DNA from: Proteus vulgaris | GTDB lineage: Bacteria; Pseudomonadota; Gammaproteobacteria; Enterobacterales; Enterobacteriaceae | Length of the DNA stretch: 64,000 nt | Reading direction: 5' to 3' | NCBI RefSeq assembly: GCF_033708015.1 | Contig: NZ_CP137920.1 | Coordinates: forward strand, 2,914,001 to 2,978,000 | Shown here: positions 55,043 to 64,000 of the stretch, one piece after another | Position numbering within the stretch: the first letter of the stretch is position 1 | How the letters are laid out: every line of letters starts with the position of its first letter | The notes under the pieces: generated by a model | Told to the model about the DNA's origin: nothing | Seen by the model: only the letters and a program-made list of their open reading frames with translations | Databases searched by the model: none | Position numbers and translations under genes: made by a program

Positions 55043-57640
55043 TTATACCGTTGTTTGGAAAATAACTTGGTCTGCTTTGTCTGTATATTGCTCTAGTTGG
55101 TCAAAATTTAGATAGCGATAAGTATCTTCAGCTGTTTCATCCACTTTATTCATGAAATCCAGATACTCTTGTGGCTCTGGTAAACGACCTAATAATGAAG
55201 CCACAGCCGCAAGCTCCGCGGAAGCCAGATACACATTTGCACCTGTACCTAAGCGGTTAGGGAAGTTACGTGTCGAAGTTGAAACAACGGTTGCACCATC
55301 AGCAACTCGCGCTTGGTTACCCATACAGAGTGAACAACCTGGTACTTCAATACGTGCTCCACTCTTACCAAAAACGCTATAATAGCCTTCTTCCGTTAAT
55401 TGTGCTGCATCCATTTTTGTTGGTGGAGCAACCCATAAACGTGTTGGTAATTGACCTTTGTGTTGATCAAGCAGTTTACCCGCCGCACGGAAGTGACCAA
55501 TGTTCGTCATACAAGAACCAATGAAGACTTCATCAATTTTGCTGTTTGCCACTTCTGATAATAGGCGAGCATCATCTGGATCGTTAGGTGCACACAGAAT
55601 TGGCTCTTTGATCTCATTTAAATCAATTTCGATCACTGCCGCATATTCTGCATCTGCATCGGCTTCAAGTAATTGCGGATCTTTCAACCAGTTTTCCATT
55701 GAAGTGATACGGCGCTCGATAGTACGGCGGTCGCCATAACCTTCAGCAATCATCCATTTCAGTAAAATGATATTAGATTGCAGGTACTCAATAATAGGCG
55801 CTTTATCCAGTTTAATGGTACAACCTGCCGCTGAACGTTCTGCTGATGCATCAGCAAGTTCAAATGCTTGTTCTACTTTCAGTTCTGGTAAACCTTCAAT
55901 CTCAAGAATACGACCAGAGAAAATGTTCTTCTTACCTTTTTTCTCAACGGTCAGTAAACCGTCTTGGATCGCGTAATAAGGGATAGCATGAACTAAGTCA
56001 CGCAGTGTCACACCTGGCTGCATTTCGCCTTTAAAACGTACCAGAACAGATTCTGGCATATCTAATGGCATAACCCCAGTAGCGGCTGCAAAAGCCACTA
56101 ACCCAGAGCCTGCTGGGAATGAGATCCCAATAGGGAAACGCGTATGCGAGTCACCACCTGTACCAACAGTATCAGGCAATAACATACGGTTTAACCATGA
56201 GTGGATAATACCGTCGCCTGGACGCAGTGAAACACCACCACGGTTCATAATGAAATCAGGTAATGTGTGATGTGTTGTAACATCTACCGGTTTTGGATAT
56301 GCCGCGGTATGACAGAATGATTGCATCACTAAATCAGCAGAGAAACCAAGGCATGCCAAGTCTTTTAACTCATCACGAGTCATTGGGCCTGTTGTATCTT
56401 GTGAACCTACTGAAGTCATTTTGGGTTCACAGTATTCGCCTGGGCGAATACCAGGACGACCACAAGCACGGCCTACCATTTTCTGAGCGAGTGAGAAACC
56501 ACGGTTGCTTTCTTCAACAGGTTTCGCATGACGGAACAATGTGCTAACCGGTAAACCTAATGATTCGCGCGCTTTTGATGTTAATCCACGACCAATGATC
56601 AATGGAATACGCCCTCCCGCCCGAACTTCATCAATTAATACTTCGGTTTTCAGTTCAAAGGTTTCCAGTAATTCATTCGTTTCATGGTTGCGAATTTCAC
56701 CTTTGTATGGGTAGATATCAATGACATCCCCCATATTTAATTTAGAAACATCGACCTCGATAGGGAGTGCGCCCGCATCTTCCATAGTATTAAAGAAGAT
56801 AGGTGCGATTTTACCGCCAAGAACAACGCCACCACCACGTTTATTAGGAACAAACGGAATGTCCTCACCCATAAACCAAAGTACAGAGTTAGTTGCTGAT
56901 TTACGTGATGAGCCAGTCCCTACAACATCACCAACATAAGCCAGTGGGAAGCCTTTCTTATTTAATGCTTCGATTTGTTTAATTGGTCCTACGCTACCCG
57001 GCTGGTCAGGTTCAATACCTTCGCGTGCATTTTTCAACATTGCTAAGGCATGTAATGGGATATCAGGGCGGGACCAAGCATCAGGTGCTGGAGATAAGTC
57101 ATCGGTATTGGTTTCACCAGTGACTTTAAATACGGTAACTGTAATTTTTTCTGCTAATGCAGGGCGCTCAGTAAACCACTGTGCATCAGCCCAAGATTGC
57201 ATAATTTGCTTAGCATAAACATTGCCTGCTTTCGCTTTTTCCTCAACATCATAGAAGTTATCAAACATCAGTAATGTGTGAGAAAGCGCTTTGGCTGCAA
57301 TTGGGGCTAACTTATCATTTTCCAGAGATTCGATTAAAGCATGGATATTATAGCCACCTTGCATAGTGCCTAATAATTCAACCGCTTTTTCTGGTGTGAT
57401 AAGTGGTGATGTGGTTTCGCCTTTCGCGAGGGCAGTTAAAAAACCCGCCTTAACATAGGCAGCTTCATCAACTCCAGGTGGAACGCGGTTAACAATTAAA
57501 TCAAGAAGAAATTCTTCTTCACCTTTAGGGGGATTTTTTAATAGCTCAACAAGTGCGGCTGTTTGTGTGGCATCGAGAGGTTTTGGAACGACACCTTCAG
57601 CTGCACGCTCTGCTACGTGCTTACGGTATTCTTCTAGCAC
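55043..57640 (-). CDS. acnB: aconitate hydratase B
   Basis: The main TCA-cycle aconitase, a [4Fe-4S] enzyme, 865 residues as in E. coli AcnB. The N-terminal HEAT-like domain ([16 protein letters not shown]) is followed by the swivel domain and then the catalytic domains. The cluster cysteines are in GSCMTNIGH and [10 protein letters not shown] near 710-775, and SARNFPNR-like [10 protein letters not shown] is present. The apo form binds mRNA in E. coli. Confidence 0.97.
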   Translation of the reverse strand: MLEEYRKHVAERAAEGVVPKPLDATQTAALVELLKNPPKGEEEFLLDLIVNRVPPGVDEAAYVKAGFLTALAKGETTSPLITPEKAVELLGTMQGGYNIHALIESLENDKLAPIAAKALSHTLLMFDNFYDVEEKAKAGNVYAKQIMQSWADAQWFTERPALAEKITVTVFKVTGETNTDDLSPAPDAWSRPDIPLHALAMLKNAREGIEPDQPGSVGPIKQIEALNKKGFPLAYVGDVVGTGSSRKSATNSVLWFMGEDIPFVPNKRGGGVVLGGKIAPIFFNTMEDAGALPIEVDVSKLNMGDVIDIYPYKGEIRNHETNELLETFELKTEVLIDEVRAGGRIPLIIGRGLTSKARESLGLPVSTLFRHAKPVEESNRGFSLAQKMVGRACGRPGIRPGEYCEPKMTSVGSQDTTGPMTRDELKDLACLGFSADLVMQSFCHTAAYPKPVDVTTHHTLPDFIMNRGGVSLRPGDGIIHSWLNRMLLPDTVGTGGDSHTRFPIGISFPAGSGLVAFAAATGVMPLDMPESVLVRFKGEMQPGVTLRDLVHAIPYYAIQDGLLTVEKKGKKNIFSGRILEIEGLPELKVEQAFELADASAERSAAGCTIKLDKAPIIEYLQSNIILLKWMIAEGYGDRRTIERRITSMENWLKDPQLLEADADAEYAAVIEIDLNEIKEPILCAPNDPDDARLLSEVANSKIDEVFIGSCMTNIGHFRAAGKLLDQHKGQLPTRLWVAPPTKMDAAQLTEEGYYSVFGKSGARIEVPGCSLCMGNQARVADGATVVSTSTRNFPNRLGTGANVYLASAELAAVASLLGRLPEPQEYLDFMNKVDETAEDTYRYLNFDQLEQYTDKADQVIFQTTV

Positions 57641-58139
57641 GACTGTCTCCTCGCTTCTTTGTCATTTTGTATAACCCGGCTGTCTGCACCCTGTCTGTTG
57701 AAGGATGCCAGGTCAGAGGATCTTTTGCTCGCATAAAACATAAGAGGTTGTAAAATTATGCCCAGCTAAGGGCTATCAGCATAGCAAATCTTCAACACGA
57801 TGTTAATTCGTTCACATAAAAGTAACATTAATCAGATTCAAATATCCACTTATTCAGATTAAAACACTTAAACAAAATATATAACAGGGACTTTTAACCA
57901 AGATTTTGGTTAATAACCACACTTTTTATAGTTTTTTTTATCCTCAAATTAGCACTAAAGCGAAATTCACGGTTAAATAAACAACAAAGAAAGACTAATC
58001 GCTAATACTCCCCCATCACTACGCAATACTTGTCTCAACAAAAAAGCATAAAAAAAGAGCCAAGTTCTATAAAGAACTTAGCCCTTATCATTTAAACTAC
58101 TTTATTAAACTGTTTTCAGTAAATCAGTAAACAAGTCGC
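57641..58139. other. acnB-lpd intergenic region
   Basis: About 500 bp holding the acnB promoter region and the lpd terminator. No gene is seen. Confidence 0.5.
58057..58084 (-). terminator. terminator after lpd
   Basis: An 11-bp stem with one mismatch (GGGCTAAGTTC / GAACTTGGCTC on the minus strand) is followed by TTTTTTT. Confidence 0.87.
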
Positions 58140-59567
58140 TTATTTTTTCTTTTTCGCTTTTGGATTTGGCAGGTCAGTGATACTACCTTCAAATACTTCC
58201 GCAGCCATACCGATTGATTCGTATAACGTTGGGTGAGCGTGGATAGTTAATGCGATATCTTCAGCATCACAACCCATTTCGATTGCCAGACCGATTTCAC
58301 CTAACAGTTCACCACCGTTAGAACCCACAATTGCACCACCGATAACACGGTTAGTTTCTTTGTCGAAAATCAGTTTAGTCATACCATCAGCACAATCTGA
58401 TGCGATTGCACGGCCTGATGCCGCCCAAGGGAAAGAAGCCACTTCATAGCTAACACCTTTCTCTTTCGCTTCTTTTTCCGTCATACCAACCCATGCAACT
58501 TCTGGTTCAGTATAAGCGATTGATGGAATAACTTTAGGATCAAAGTAATGTTTCTTACCAGAGATAACTTCTGCTGCAACGTGGCCTTCATGAACACCTT
58601 TGTGAGCCAGCATTGGTTGACCAACGATGTCACCGATAGCAAAGATGTGAGGTACGTTAGTACGCATTTGTTTATCAACATGGATAAAGCCACGATCATC
58701 AACTTCGATACCTGCTTTACCTGCGTCTAACAGTTTACCGTTAGGTACACGACCGATAGCAACTAAAACGGCATCGTAACGCTGTGGTTCTGCTGGGGCT
58801 TTTTTGCCTTCCATTGTTACGTAGATGCCATCTTCTTTTGCTTCAACAGCAGTCACTTTAGTTTCTAGCATCAGGTTAAATTTCTTGCTGATACGTTTGG
58901 TAAATACTTTAACCACGTCTTTATCAGCAGCAGGAATAACCTGATCAAACATTTCAACTACGTCAATCTGAGAACCTAGAGCGTGATAAACCGTTCCCAT
59001 TTCCAGACCGATGATACCGCCACCCATAACCAGTAAACGCTCTGGTACGGTTTTCAGTTGCAGTGCATCTGTTGAGTCCCATACACGTGGGTCTTCATGT
59101 GGAATGAATGGTAATTCGATTGGACGTGAGCCGGCAGCAACGATTGCATTGTCAAACGTGATGGTCGTTGTACCTTCGGCACCTTCAACAGACAATGTAT
59201 GAGAACCCGTGAATCGTGCTTCGCCATTAACGACAGTCACTTTACGGCCTTTAGCCATGCCCGCTAAGCCACCCGTTAACTGAGAGATAACTTTATCTTT
59301 CCAGATGCGAATTTTGTCGATATCTGTTTTTGGTGCGTCAAATACAACACCGTGTTCAGATAATGCTTTCGCTTCTTCGATAACTTTAGCAACGTGGAGT
59401 AACGCTTTAGAAGGGATACAACCCACGTTCAGACAAACACCACCTAACGTAGAGTGACGTTCAACTAAAACTGTTTCTAAACCTAAGTCAGCGCAACGGA
59501 ACGCTGCGGAATAACCCGCAGGGCCTGCACCGAGAACCACTACCTGTGCTTTAATTTCAGTACTCAT
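58140..59567 (-). CDS. lpdA: dihydrolipoyl dehydrogenase (E3)
   Basis: The flavoprotein E3 subunit shared by pyruvate and 2-oxoglutarate dehydrogenases and the glycine cleavage system. It has 475 residues. The FAD motif VLGAGPAGYSAA is N-terminal; the redox disulfide is Cys45-Cys50 in GGVCLNVGCIPSK. The NAD motif is MGGGIIGLEMG, and the C-terminal catalytic His/Glu pair is in HAHPTLYESIGMAAE. It follows aceF with a gap of about 200 bp and could have its own promoter as in E. coli. Confidence 0.97.
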   Translation of the reverse strand: MSTEIKAQVVVLGAGPAGYSAAFRCADLGLETVLVERHSTLGGVCLNVGCIPSKALLHVAKVIEEAKALSEHGVVFDAPKTDIDKIRIWKDKVISQLTGGLAGMAKGRKVTVVNGEARFTGSHTLSVEGAEGTTTITFDNAIVAAGSRPIELPFIPHEDPRVWDSTDALQLKTVPERLLVMGGGIIGLEMGTVYHALGSQIDVVEMFDQVIPAADKDVVKVFTKRISKKFNLMLETKVTAVEAKEDGIYVTMEGKKAPAEPQRYDAVLVAIGRVPNGKLLDAGKAGIEVDDRGFIHVDKQMRTNVPHIFAIGDIVGQPMLAHKGVHEGHVAAEVISGKKHYFDPKVIPSIAYTEPEVAWVGMTEKEAKEKGVSYEVASFPWAASGRAIASDCADGMTKLIFDKETNRVIGGAIVGSNGGELLGEIGLAIEMGCDAEDIALTIHAHPTLYESIGMAAEVFEGSITDLPNPKAKKKK

Positions 59568-59739
59568 CGTGACCTCATTATTTATTTGTCCGGCGAGTCA
59601 GACGATAATCCATATTTAACACCGAGACTTACATACCGCATGCAGTTTACAGAAATGTTAATAAACTGAAAAGCGCTCTAACATGACGGATCTCACAACC
59701 TAAGATGTATGACTGTAAAATCCATCATCGTAATCAGAG

Positions 59740-59762
59740 AAACCGGCGCCAAGCACCGGTTT
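59740..59762 (-). terminator. hairpin between aceF and lpd
   Basis: The stem AAACCGG / CCGGTTT with a 9-base loop lies 7 bp after the aceF stop. There is no T-run on the minus strand, so it may be an mRNA-stabilising hairpin rather than a full terminator. Confidence 0.5.
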
Positions 59763-59768
59763 AAATAA

Positions 59769-61637
59769 TTACATTACCAAACGACGTAAATCACTCATGT
59801 ACTGATTAATCAGAGTGATGAATCGAGCACCGTCAGCACCATCAATCACACGGTGATCGAAAGATAGTGACATTGGTAAAATCAAGCGTGGTACGAATTC
59901 TTTACCATTCCATACTGGTTTCATAGAAGAACGGGAAAGTCCCATAATCGCAACTTCTGGCGCGTTAACGATTGGTGCAAAACCGGTAGTACCGATACCA
60001 CCAAGGCTAGAAATGGTGAAACACCCGCCTTGCATATCTGCTGCTGTCAGTTTACCTGCACGTGCTTTCTTAGAAACTTCTGCTAACTCATAAGACAGTT
60101 CGAGAATGCCTTTTTTGTTAACATCTTTGAAAACAGGAACAACAAGACCATTAGGTGTATCTACAGCAATACCGATATTGATGTATTTTTTCAGGATCAG
60201 TTTCTGTCCATCTTCAGAGATAGAGCTGTTAAAGCGTGGCATATCTGCCAGTGCTTTCGCTGCTGCTTTCATGACGAAGACTAACGGCGTGATCTTAACA
60301 TCCAGTTTTTTCTTCTCGGCTTCTTTATTTTGCTGTTTACGGAATTCTTCAACCTCAGTGATATCTGCTTCATCAAACAGATTTACGTGAGGGATCATCA
60401 CCCAGTTACGGCTTAAGTTAGCACCCGAAATTTTCTGGATACGGCTTAATTCAACTTCTTCAATTTCACCAAACTTACTGAAGTCAACTTTCGGCCAAGG
60501 TAGCATGCCTGGTAATCCGCCACCTGCATTAGCAGGCGCTGATTCAGCACGTTTAATTAACTCTTTCACGTAAGACTGAACGTCTTCACGTAAGATACGA
60601 CCTTTACGACCTGTCCCTTTTACTTTCGCTAAATTCACACCAAATTCGCGTGCTAAACGGCGAATAACAGGCGTTGCATGAACGTAAGCATCATTTTCAA
60701 CAAATTCTTCTTTTGCTGCTGGTGCTGGCGCTTGTGCTTTCGCAGGTGCTGCTGGTGTAGAATTTGCTGGAGCAGGTGCGGCAGCGGCTGGAGCTGCAGG
60801 AGCTGGAGCAGCACCAGCAACTTCGAACATCATGATCAGTGAGCCCGTTTTCACTTTGTCACCCACTGCAATTTTGATCTCTTTAACCACACCTGCAAAT
60901 GGTGCAGGAACTTCCATTGAAGCTTTATCACCTTCAACCGTGATCAGCGATTGTTCTTCAGAGATGGAATCACCTACTTTTACCATCACTTCAGTCACTT
61001 CAACTTCGTCACCACCGATATCTGGAACATTCACTTCTTTCACAGCAGATGCTACTGGTGCAGATGCTGCTGGAGCGGGTGCGGCTTGAGCAACAGGTGC
61101 GCTACCAGCAACTTCAAATACCATGATAAGAGAGCCTGTGCTCACTTTATCACCTGTTGCGATTTTAATTTCTTTCACTACACCAGCAAACGGTGCTGGA
61201 ACTTCCATTGAAGCTTTATCACCTTCAACAGTAATCAGTGATTGTTCTTCAGCAATGCTATCGCCCACTTTGACCATGACTTCAGTTACTTCAACTTCGT
61301 CACCGCCGATATCTGGAACGTGAACTTCTTTTAGTTCGCTAGCTGCGGGTGCCGCAGCAGAAGGTGCTGGTGCGGCTTCTTGAGCAGGTGCTGCTTGCGC
61401 GGCACCCTCTGCTTCAAAAATCATGATAAGAGAGCCAGTTTGGACTTTATCGCCCACGGCAATTTTAATCTCTTTAACCACACCCGCTTGTGGTGATGGA
61501 ACTTCCATAGACGCTTTATCGCCTTCTACGGTGATTAAGGATTGTTCTTCCTCAATGCGGTCGCCCACTTTCACCATCACTTCGGTGACTTCAACTTCAT
61601 CAGCACCGATATCTGGGACTTTAATTTCAATAGACAT
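59769..61637 (-). CDS. aceF: pyruvate dehydrogenase E2, dihydrolipoyl acetyltransferase
   Basis: The core subunit of the pyruvate dehydrogenase complex, 622 residues. Three lipoyl domains in tandem carry GDKASME lysines at 41, 141 and 238, joined by Ala/Pro-rich linkers. The peripheral subunit-binding domain follows ([20 protein letters not shown], about 325-345). The catalytic domain ends with the acetyltransferase motif [12 protein letters not shown]. The second and third lipoyl repeats are nearly identical. It starts 12 bp after aceE. Confidence 0.97.
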   Translation of the reverse strand: MSIEIKVPDIGADEVEVTEVMVKVGDRIEEEQSLITVEGDKASMEVPSPQAGVVKEIKIAVGDKVQTGSLIMIFEAEGAAQAAPAQEAAPAPSAAAPAASELKEVHVPDIGGDEVEVTEVMVKVGDSIAEEQSLITVEGDKASMEVPAPFAGVVKEIKIATGDKVSTGSLIMVFEVAGSAPVAQAAPAPAASAPVASAVKEVNVPDIGGDEVEVTEVMVKVGDSISEEQSLITVEGDKASMEVPAPFAGVVKEIKIAVGDKVKTGSLIMMFEVAGAAPAPAAPAAAAPAPANSTPAAPAKAQAPAPAAKEEFVENDAYVHATPVIRRLAREFGVNLAKVKGTGRKGRILREDVQSYVKELIKRAESAPANAGGGLPGMLPWPKVDFSKFGEIEEVELSRIQKISGANLSRNWVMIPHVNLFDEADITEVEEFRKQQNKEAEKKKLDVKITPLVFVMKAAAKALADMPRFNSSISEDGQKLILKKYINIGIAVDTPNGLVVPVFKDVNKKGILELSYELAEVSKKARAGKLTAADMQGGCFTISSLGGIGTTGFAPIVNAPEVAIMGLSRSSMKPVWNGKEFVPRLILPMSLSFDHRVIDGADGARFITLINQYMSDLRRLVM

Positions 61638-61649
61638 TCACTTTACCTC

Positions 61650-64000
61650 TTACGCCAGACGTGGATTTACTTTTTCAGGGTTGATGTTGTATTTTTTGAT
61701 TGCTTCTTCAACAACCTTCACATCAATCTCACCACGTTTAGCTAATTCACCTAATGCAGCAACAATCACATACGAAGTATCAACTTCGAAATGGTGACGC
61801 AGGTTTTCACGGCTATCAGAACGACCGAAACCATCTGTACCTAATACGCGGTAATCATCTGCTGGTACATAAGTACGAACTTGTTCAGCGAACAGTTTCA
61901 TGTAGTCAGTAGATGCAACAGCTGGCGCATCATTCATAATTTGAGCGATATAAGGTACGCGTGGTGCTTCAGATGGGTGTAGCATATTCCAACGTTCACA
62001 ATCTTGACCATCACGAGCCAATTCAGTGAATGAAGTTACGCTATAAACATCAGAACCAATACCGTATTCAGCAGACAGGATTTGCGCTGCTTCACGAACG
62101 TGACGCAGAATAGAACCTGAACCCAGTAACTGAACTTTACCTTTCGCGCCTTCCAGAGATTCCAGTTTATAGATACCTTTACGGATACCTTCTTCAACAC
62201 CTGCTGGCATTGCTGGCATATGGTAGTTTTCGTTCAATGTAGTGATGTAGTAATAAACGTTTTCTTGTTTATCACCATACATACGCTCTAAACCGTCTTG
62301 CATGATAACAGCAACTTCATAAGCGAATGCTGGATCATAAGAGATACAGTTAGGAATAGTCAGCGATTGAATATGGCTATGACCATCTTCGTGCTGTAAG
62401 CCTTCACCGTTAAGTGTTGTACGACCTGAAGTACCACCGACTAAGAAACCACGTGCTTGTTGGTCTCCCGCAGCCCAGCATAAGTCGCCGATACGTTGGA
62501 AACCAAACATGGAGTAGTAGATATAGAATGGGATCATTGGCAGATTGTTAGTGCTGTAAGATGTTGCAGCTGCTAACCAAGATGCGCCAGCACCCAGTTC
62601 GTTGATACCTTCTTGCAGAATTTGACCTTTAACGTCTTCTTTATAGTAAGCAACTTGCTCACGATCTTGAGGCGTATATTGTTGGCCATTCGGACTATAA
62701 ATACCGATTTGACGGAACAGACCTTCCATACCGAAAGTACGCGCTTCATCTGCAATAATTGGTACTAAACGATCTTTGATAGATTTGTTTTTCAACATCA
62801 CGTTCAGGGCACGAACAAATGCGATAGTTGTTGAAATCTCTTTAGATTGTTCTTCCAGTAATTGGCTGAAATCTTCTAGTGTTGGAATATCCAGTTTTTC
62901 GTCAAAGCGTGGACGACGAGCAGGTAGGTAACCTCCTAAATCCTGACGACGTGCATGCAGATATTTGTATTCTTCTGATTCTTTATCAAAAGTAATATAA
63001 GGCAGATCTTTGATTTGCTCATCAGCAACAGGAATATTGAAACGATCACGGAAATGATGAACGCCATCCATGTTCATTTTTTTAACTTGGTGAGCAATAT
63101 TTTTACCTTCTGCTGTTTCACCCATACCATAACCTTTGATGGTTTGAGCTAAAATAACAGTTGGTTGGTTTTGAGTATCTTTTGCTTTTTGGAATGCAGC
63201 AAAAACTTTCTTCGGATCGTGACCACCACGGTTTAATGCCCAGATTTCATCATCAGTCATATCTTTAACTAATGCGGCAGTTTCTGGGTAACGATTGAAG
63301 AAATGCTCACGGACATAAGCGCCGTCACGAGATTTAAATGTCTGGTAGTCACCATCCAGAGTTTCATTCATTAATTGAATGAGTTTACCGGAAGTGTCTT
63401 TACGCAGAAGCTCATCCCAACGATCGCCCCACATAACTTTGATAACGTTCCAGCCAGCACCTGCGAAGATACCTTCTAATTCGTTAACAATTTTTCCGTT
63501 CCCTGTAACTGGGCCATCAAGACGTTGTAAGTTACAGTTAATCACGAAACACAGATTGTCTAATTTTTCGCGAACTGCGATGGTGATAGCACCTTTAGAT
63601 TCTGGCTCGTCCATCTCGCCATCGCCTAAGAACGCATAAACAGTTTGTTTAGTTGTATCTTTTAAGCCACGGTGATTCAAATATTTCAGGAATTTAGCTT
63701 GGTAAATTGCAGATAGTGGTCCCAGACCCATAGAAACGGTTGGGAACTGCCAGAACTCAGGCATTAATTTAGGGTGTGGATAAGAAGATAGACCTTTACC
63801 ACCGATTTCTTGACGGAAGTTATTTAATTGCTCTTCAGTTAAACGACCTTCTAAGAATGCACGAGCGTAGATACCTGGGGAGATATGACCTTGGAAGTAA
63901 ACTAAGTCGCCGCCATCAGTTTCATTATGTGCGCGGAAGAAATGGTTAAAACACACTTCATATAAAGTTGCAGAAGATTGGAATGACGCCATGTGTCCGC
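61650..64000 (-). CDS. aceE: pyruvate dehydrogenase E1 (5' end beyond window)
   Basis: The thiamine-diphosphate E1 subunit that decarboxylates pyruvate. About 782 of roughly 887 residues are inside the window and the frame continues past the edge (GHMASFQSSATLYE). The ThDP motif GDGEMDEPESKGA runs on to FVINCNLQRLDGPVTGN. HEDGHSHIQSLTIPNC and the C-terminal VNPRLA match E. coli AceE. The ATG at 63992 is an internal methionine, not the start. Confidence 0.97.
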   Translation of the reverse strand, partial: GHMASFQSSATLYEVCFNHFFRAHNETDGGDLVYFQGHISPGIYARAFLEGRLTEEQLNNFRQEIGGKGLSSYPHPKLMPEFWQFPTVSMGLGPLSAIYQAKFLKYLNHRGLKDTTKQTVYAFLGDGEMDEPESKGAITIAVREKLDNLCFVINCNLQRLDGPVTGNGKIVNELEGIFAGAGWNVIKVMWGDRWDELLRKDTSGKLIQLMNETLDGDYQTFKSRDGAYVREHFFNRYPETAALVKDMTDDEIWALNRGGHDPKKVFAAFQKAKDTQNQPTVILAQTIKGYGMGETAEGKNIAHQVKKMNMDGVHHFRDRFNIPVADEQIKDLPYITFDKESEEYKYLHARRQDLGGYLPARRPRFDEKLDIPTLEDFSQLLEEQSKEISTTIAFVRALNVMLKNKSIKDRLVPIIADEARTFGMEGLFRQIGIYSPNGQQYTPQDREQVAYYKEDVKGQILQEGINELGAGASWLAAATSYSTNNLPMIPFYIYYSMFGFQRIGDLCWAAGDQQARGFLVGGTSGRTTLNGEGLQHEDGHSHIQSLTIPNCISYDPAFAYEVAVIMQDGLERMYGDKQENVYYYITTLNENYHMPAMPAGVEEGIRKGIYKLESLEGAKGKVQLLGSGSILRHVREAAQILSAEYGIGSDVYSVTSFTELARDGQDCERWNMLHPSEAPRVPYIAQIMNDAPAVASTDYMKLFAEQVRTYVPADDYRVLGTDGFGRSDSRENLRHHFEVDTSYVIVAALGELAKRGEIDVKVVEEAIKKYNINPEKVNPRLA

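Noticed and set aside
60832..61797. Repeated plus-strand frames opposite aceF (similar to each other)
   Set aside because: They are antisense shadows; they look alike only because the three lipoyl domains of aceF are repeated.
1..64000. CRISPR arrays, prophage, integrase-flanked island, complete insertion sequence
   Set aside because: No regularly spaced repeats, phage structural genes or transposase frames were seen; the only recombinase is XerD in its core locus.

Overview
The window reads as chromosomal sequence from a Proteus species, most likely Proteus mirabilis or a close relative. The base composition is AT-rich. The core genes are clearly enterobacterial and keep Escherichia coli order in long blocks: xerD-dsbC-recJ-prfB-lysS, ygfB-pepP-ubiH-ubiI, gcvTHP, zapA-ssrS-fau, serA-rpiA-argP-yggE-argO-mscS and aceE-aceF-lpd-acnB-yacL. 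A CcmA-type bactofilin, described from P. mirabilis as a cell-shape and swarming protein, supports the genus. All assignments come from reading the sequence; no database search was run.

Layout. 1-2210: end of an unidentified gene, then galT and galE on the minus strand, with two GalR-type operators upstream. 2610-2734: an ERIC-like repeat directly in front of ghrB. 2750-9271: housekeeping and stress genes (ghrB, a CDF metal exporter, uspF, ecotin, ydcH, yecH, dinI, ygbA, a GNAT enzyme, ccmA). Here yecH and ygbA carry near-identical NsrR-type operators at the same distance from their start codons, and dinI has a clear LexA box. 9272-21252: an AT-rich, accessory-looking stretch. It holds an AraC-family regulator with an unknown partner, a lipoprotein plus a giant coiled-coil protein with an FKBP-like end, an FMN reductase, two paralogous small proteins, a chemoreceptor, a GNAT enzyme and a DUF2251-like protein. 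21277-36123: tRNA-Gly(CCC), lysS, prfB with its programmed +1 frameshift, recJ, dsbC, xerD, fldB, ygfX, sdhE, ygfZ, an HD hydrolase and the glycine cleavage operon. 36537-42609: the ubiquinone hydroxylase operon, zapA, 6S RNA and fau.

42719-48274 is an inserted three-gene operon, ABC exporter - membrane fusion protein - second ABC exporter. This is the arrangement of the RtxB-RtxD-RtxE exporter of MARTX toxins. It sits between fau and serA, which are neighbours in E. coli, and no RTX substrate gene lies in the window. It is the best candidate here for a poorly described system.

48345-64000 returns to core metabolism and ends inside aceE, whose 5' part is cut off by the window edge. Working groupings: galactose use (galE, galT), one-carbon metabolism (gcvTHP, ygfZ, fau, serA), translation (lysS, prfB, glyU), DNA maintenance (recJ, xerD, dinI), periplasmic protein quality and defence (dsbC, ecotin, the FKBP-like protein), nitrosative stress (yecH, ygbA) and pyruvate oxidation into the TCA cycle (aceEF, lpd, acnB).
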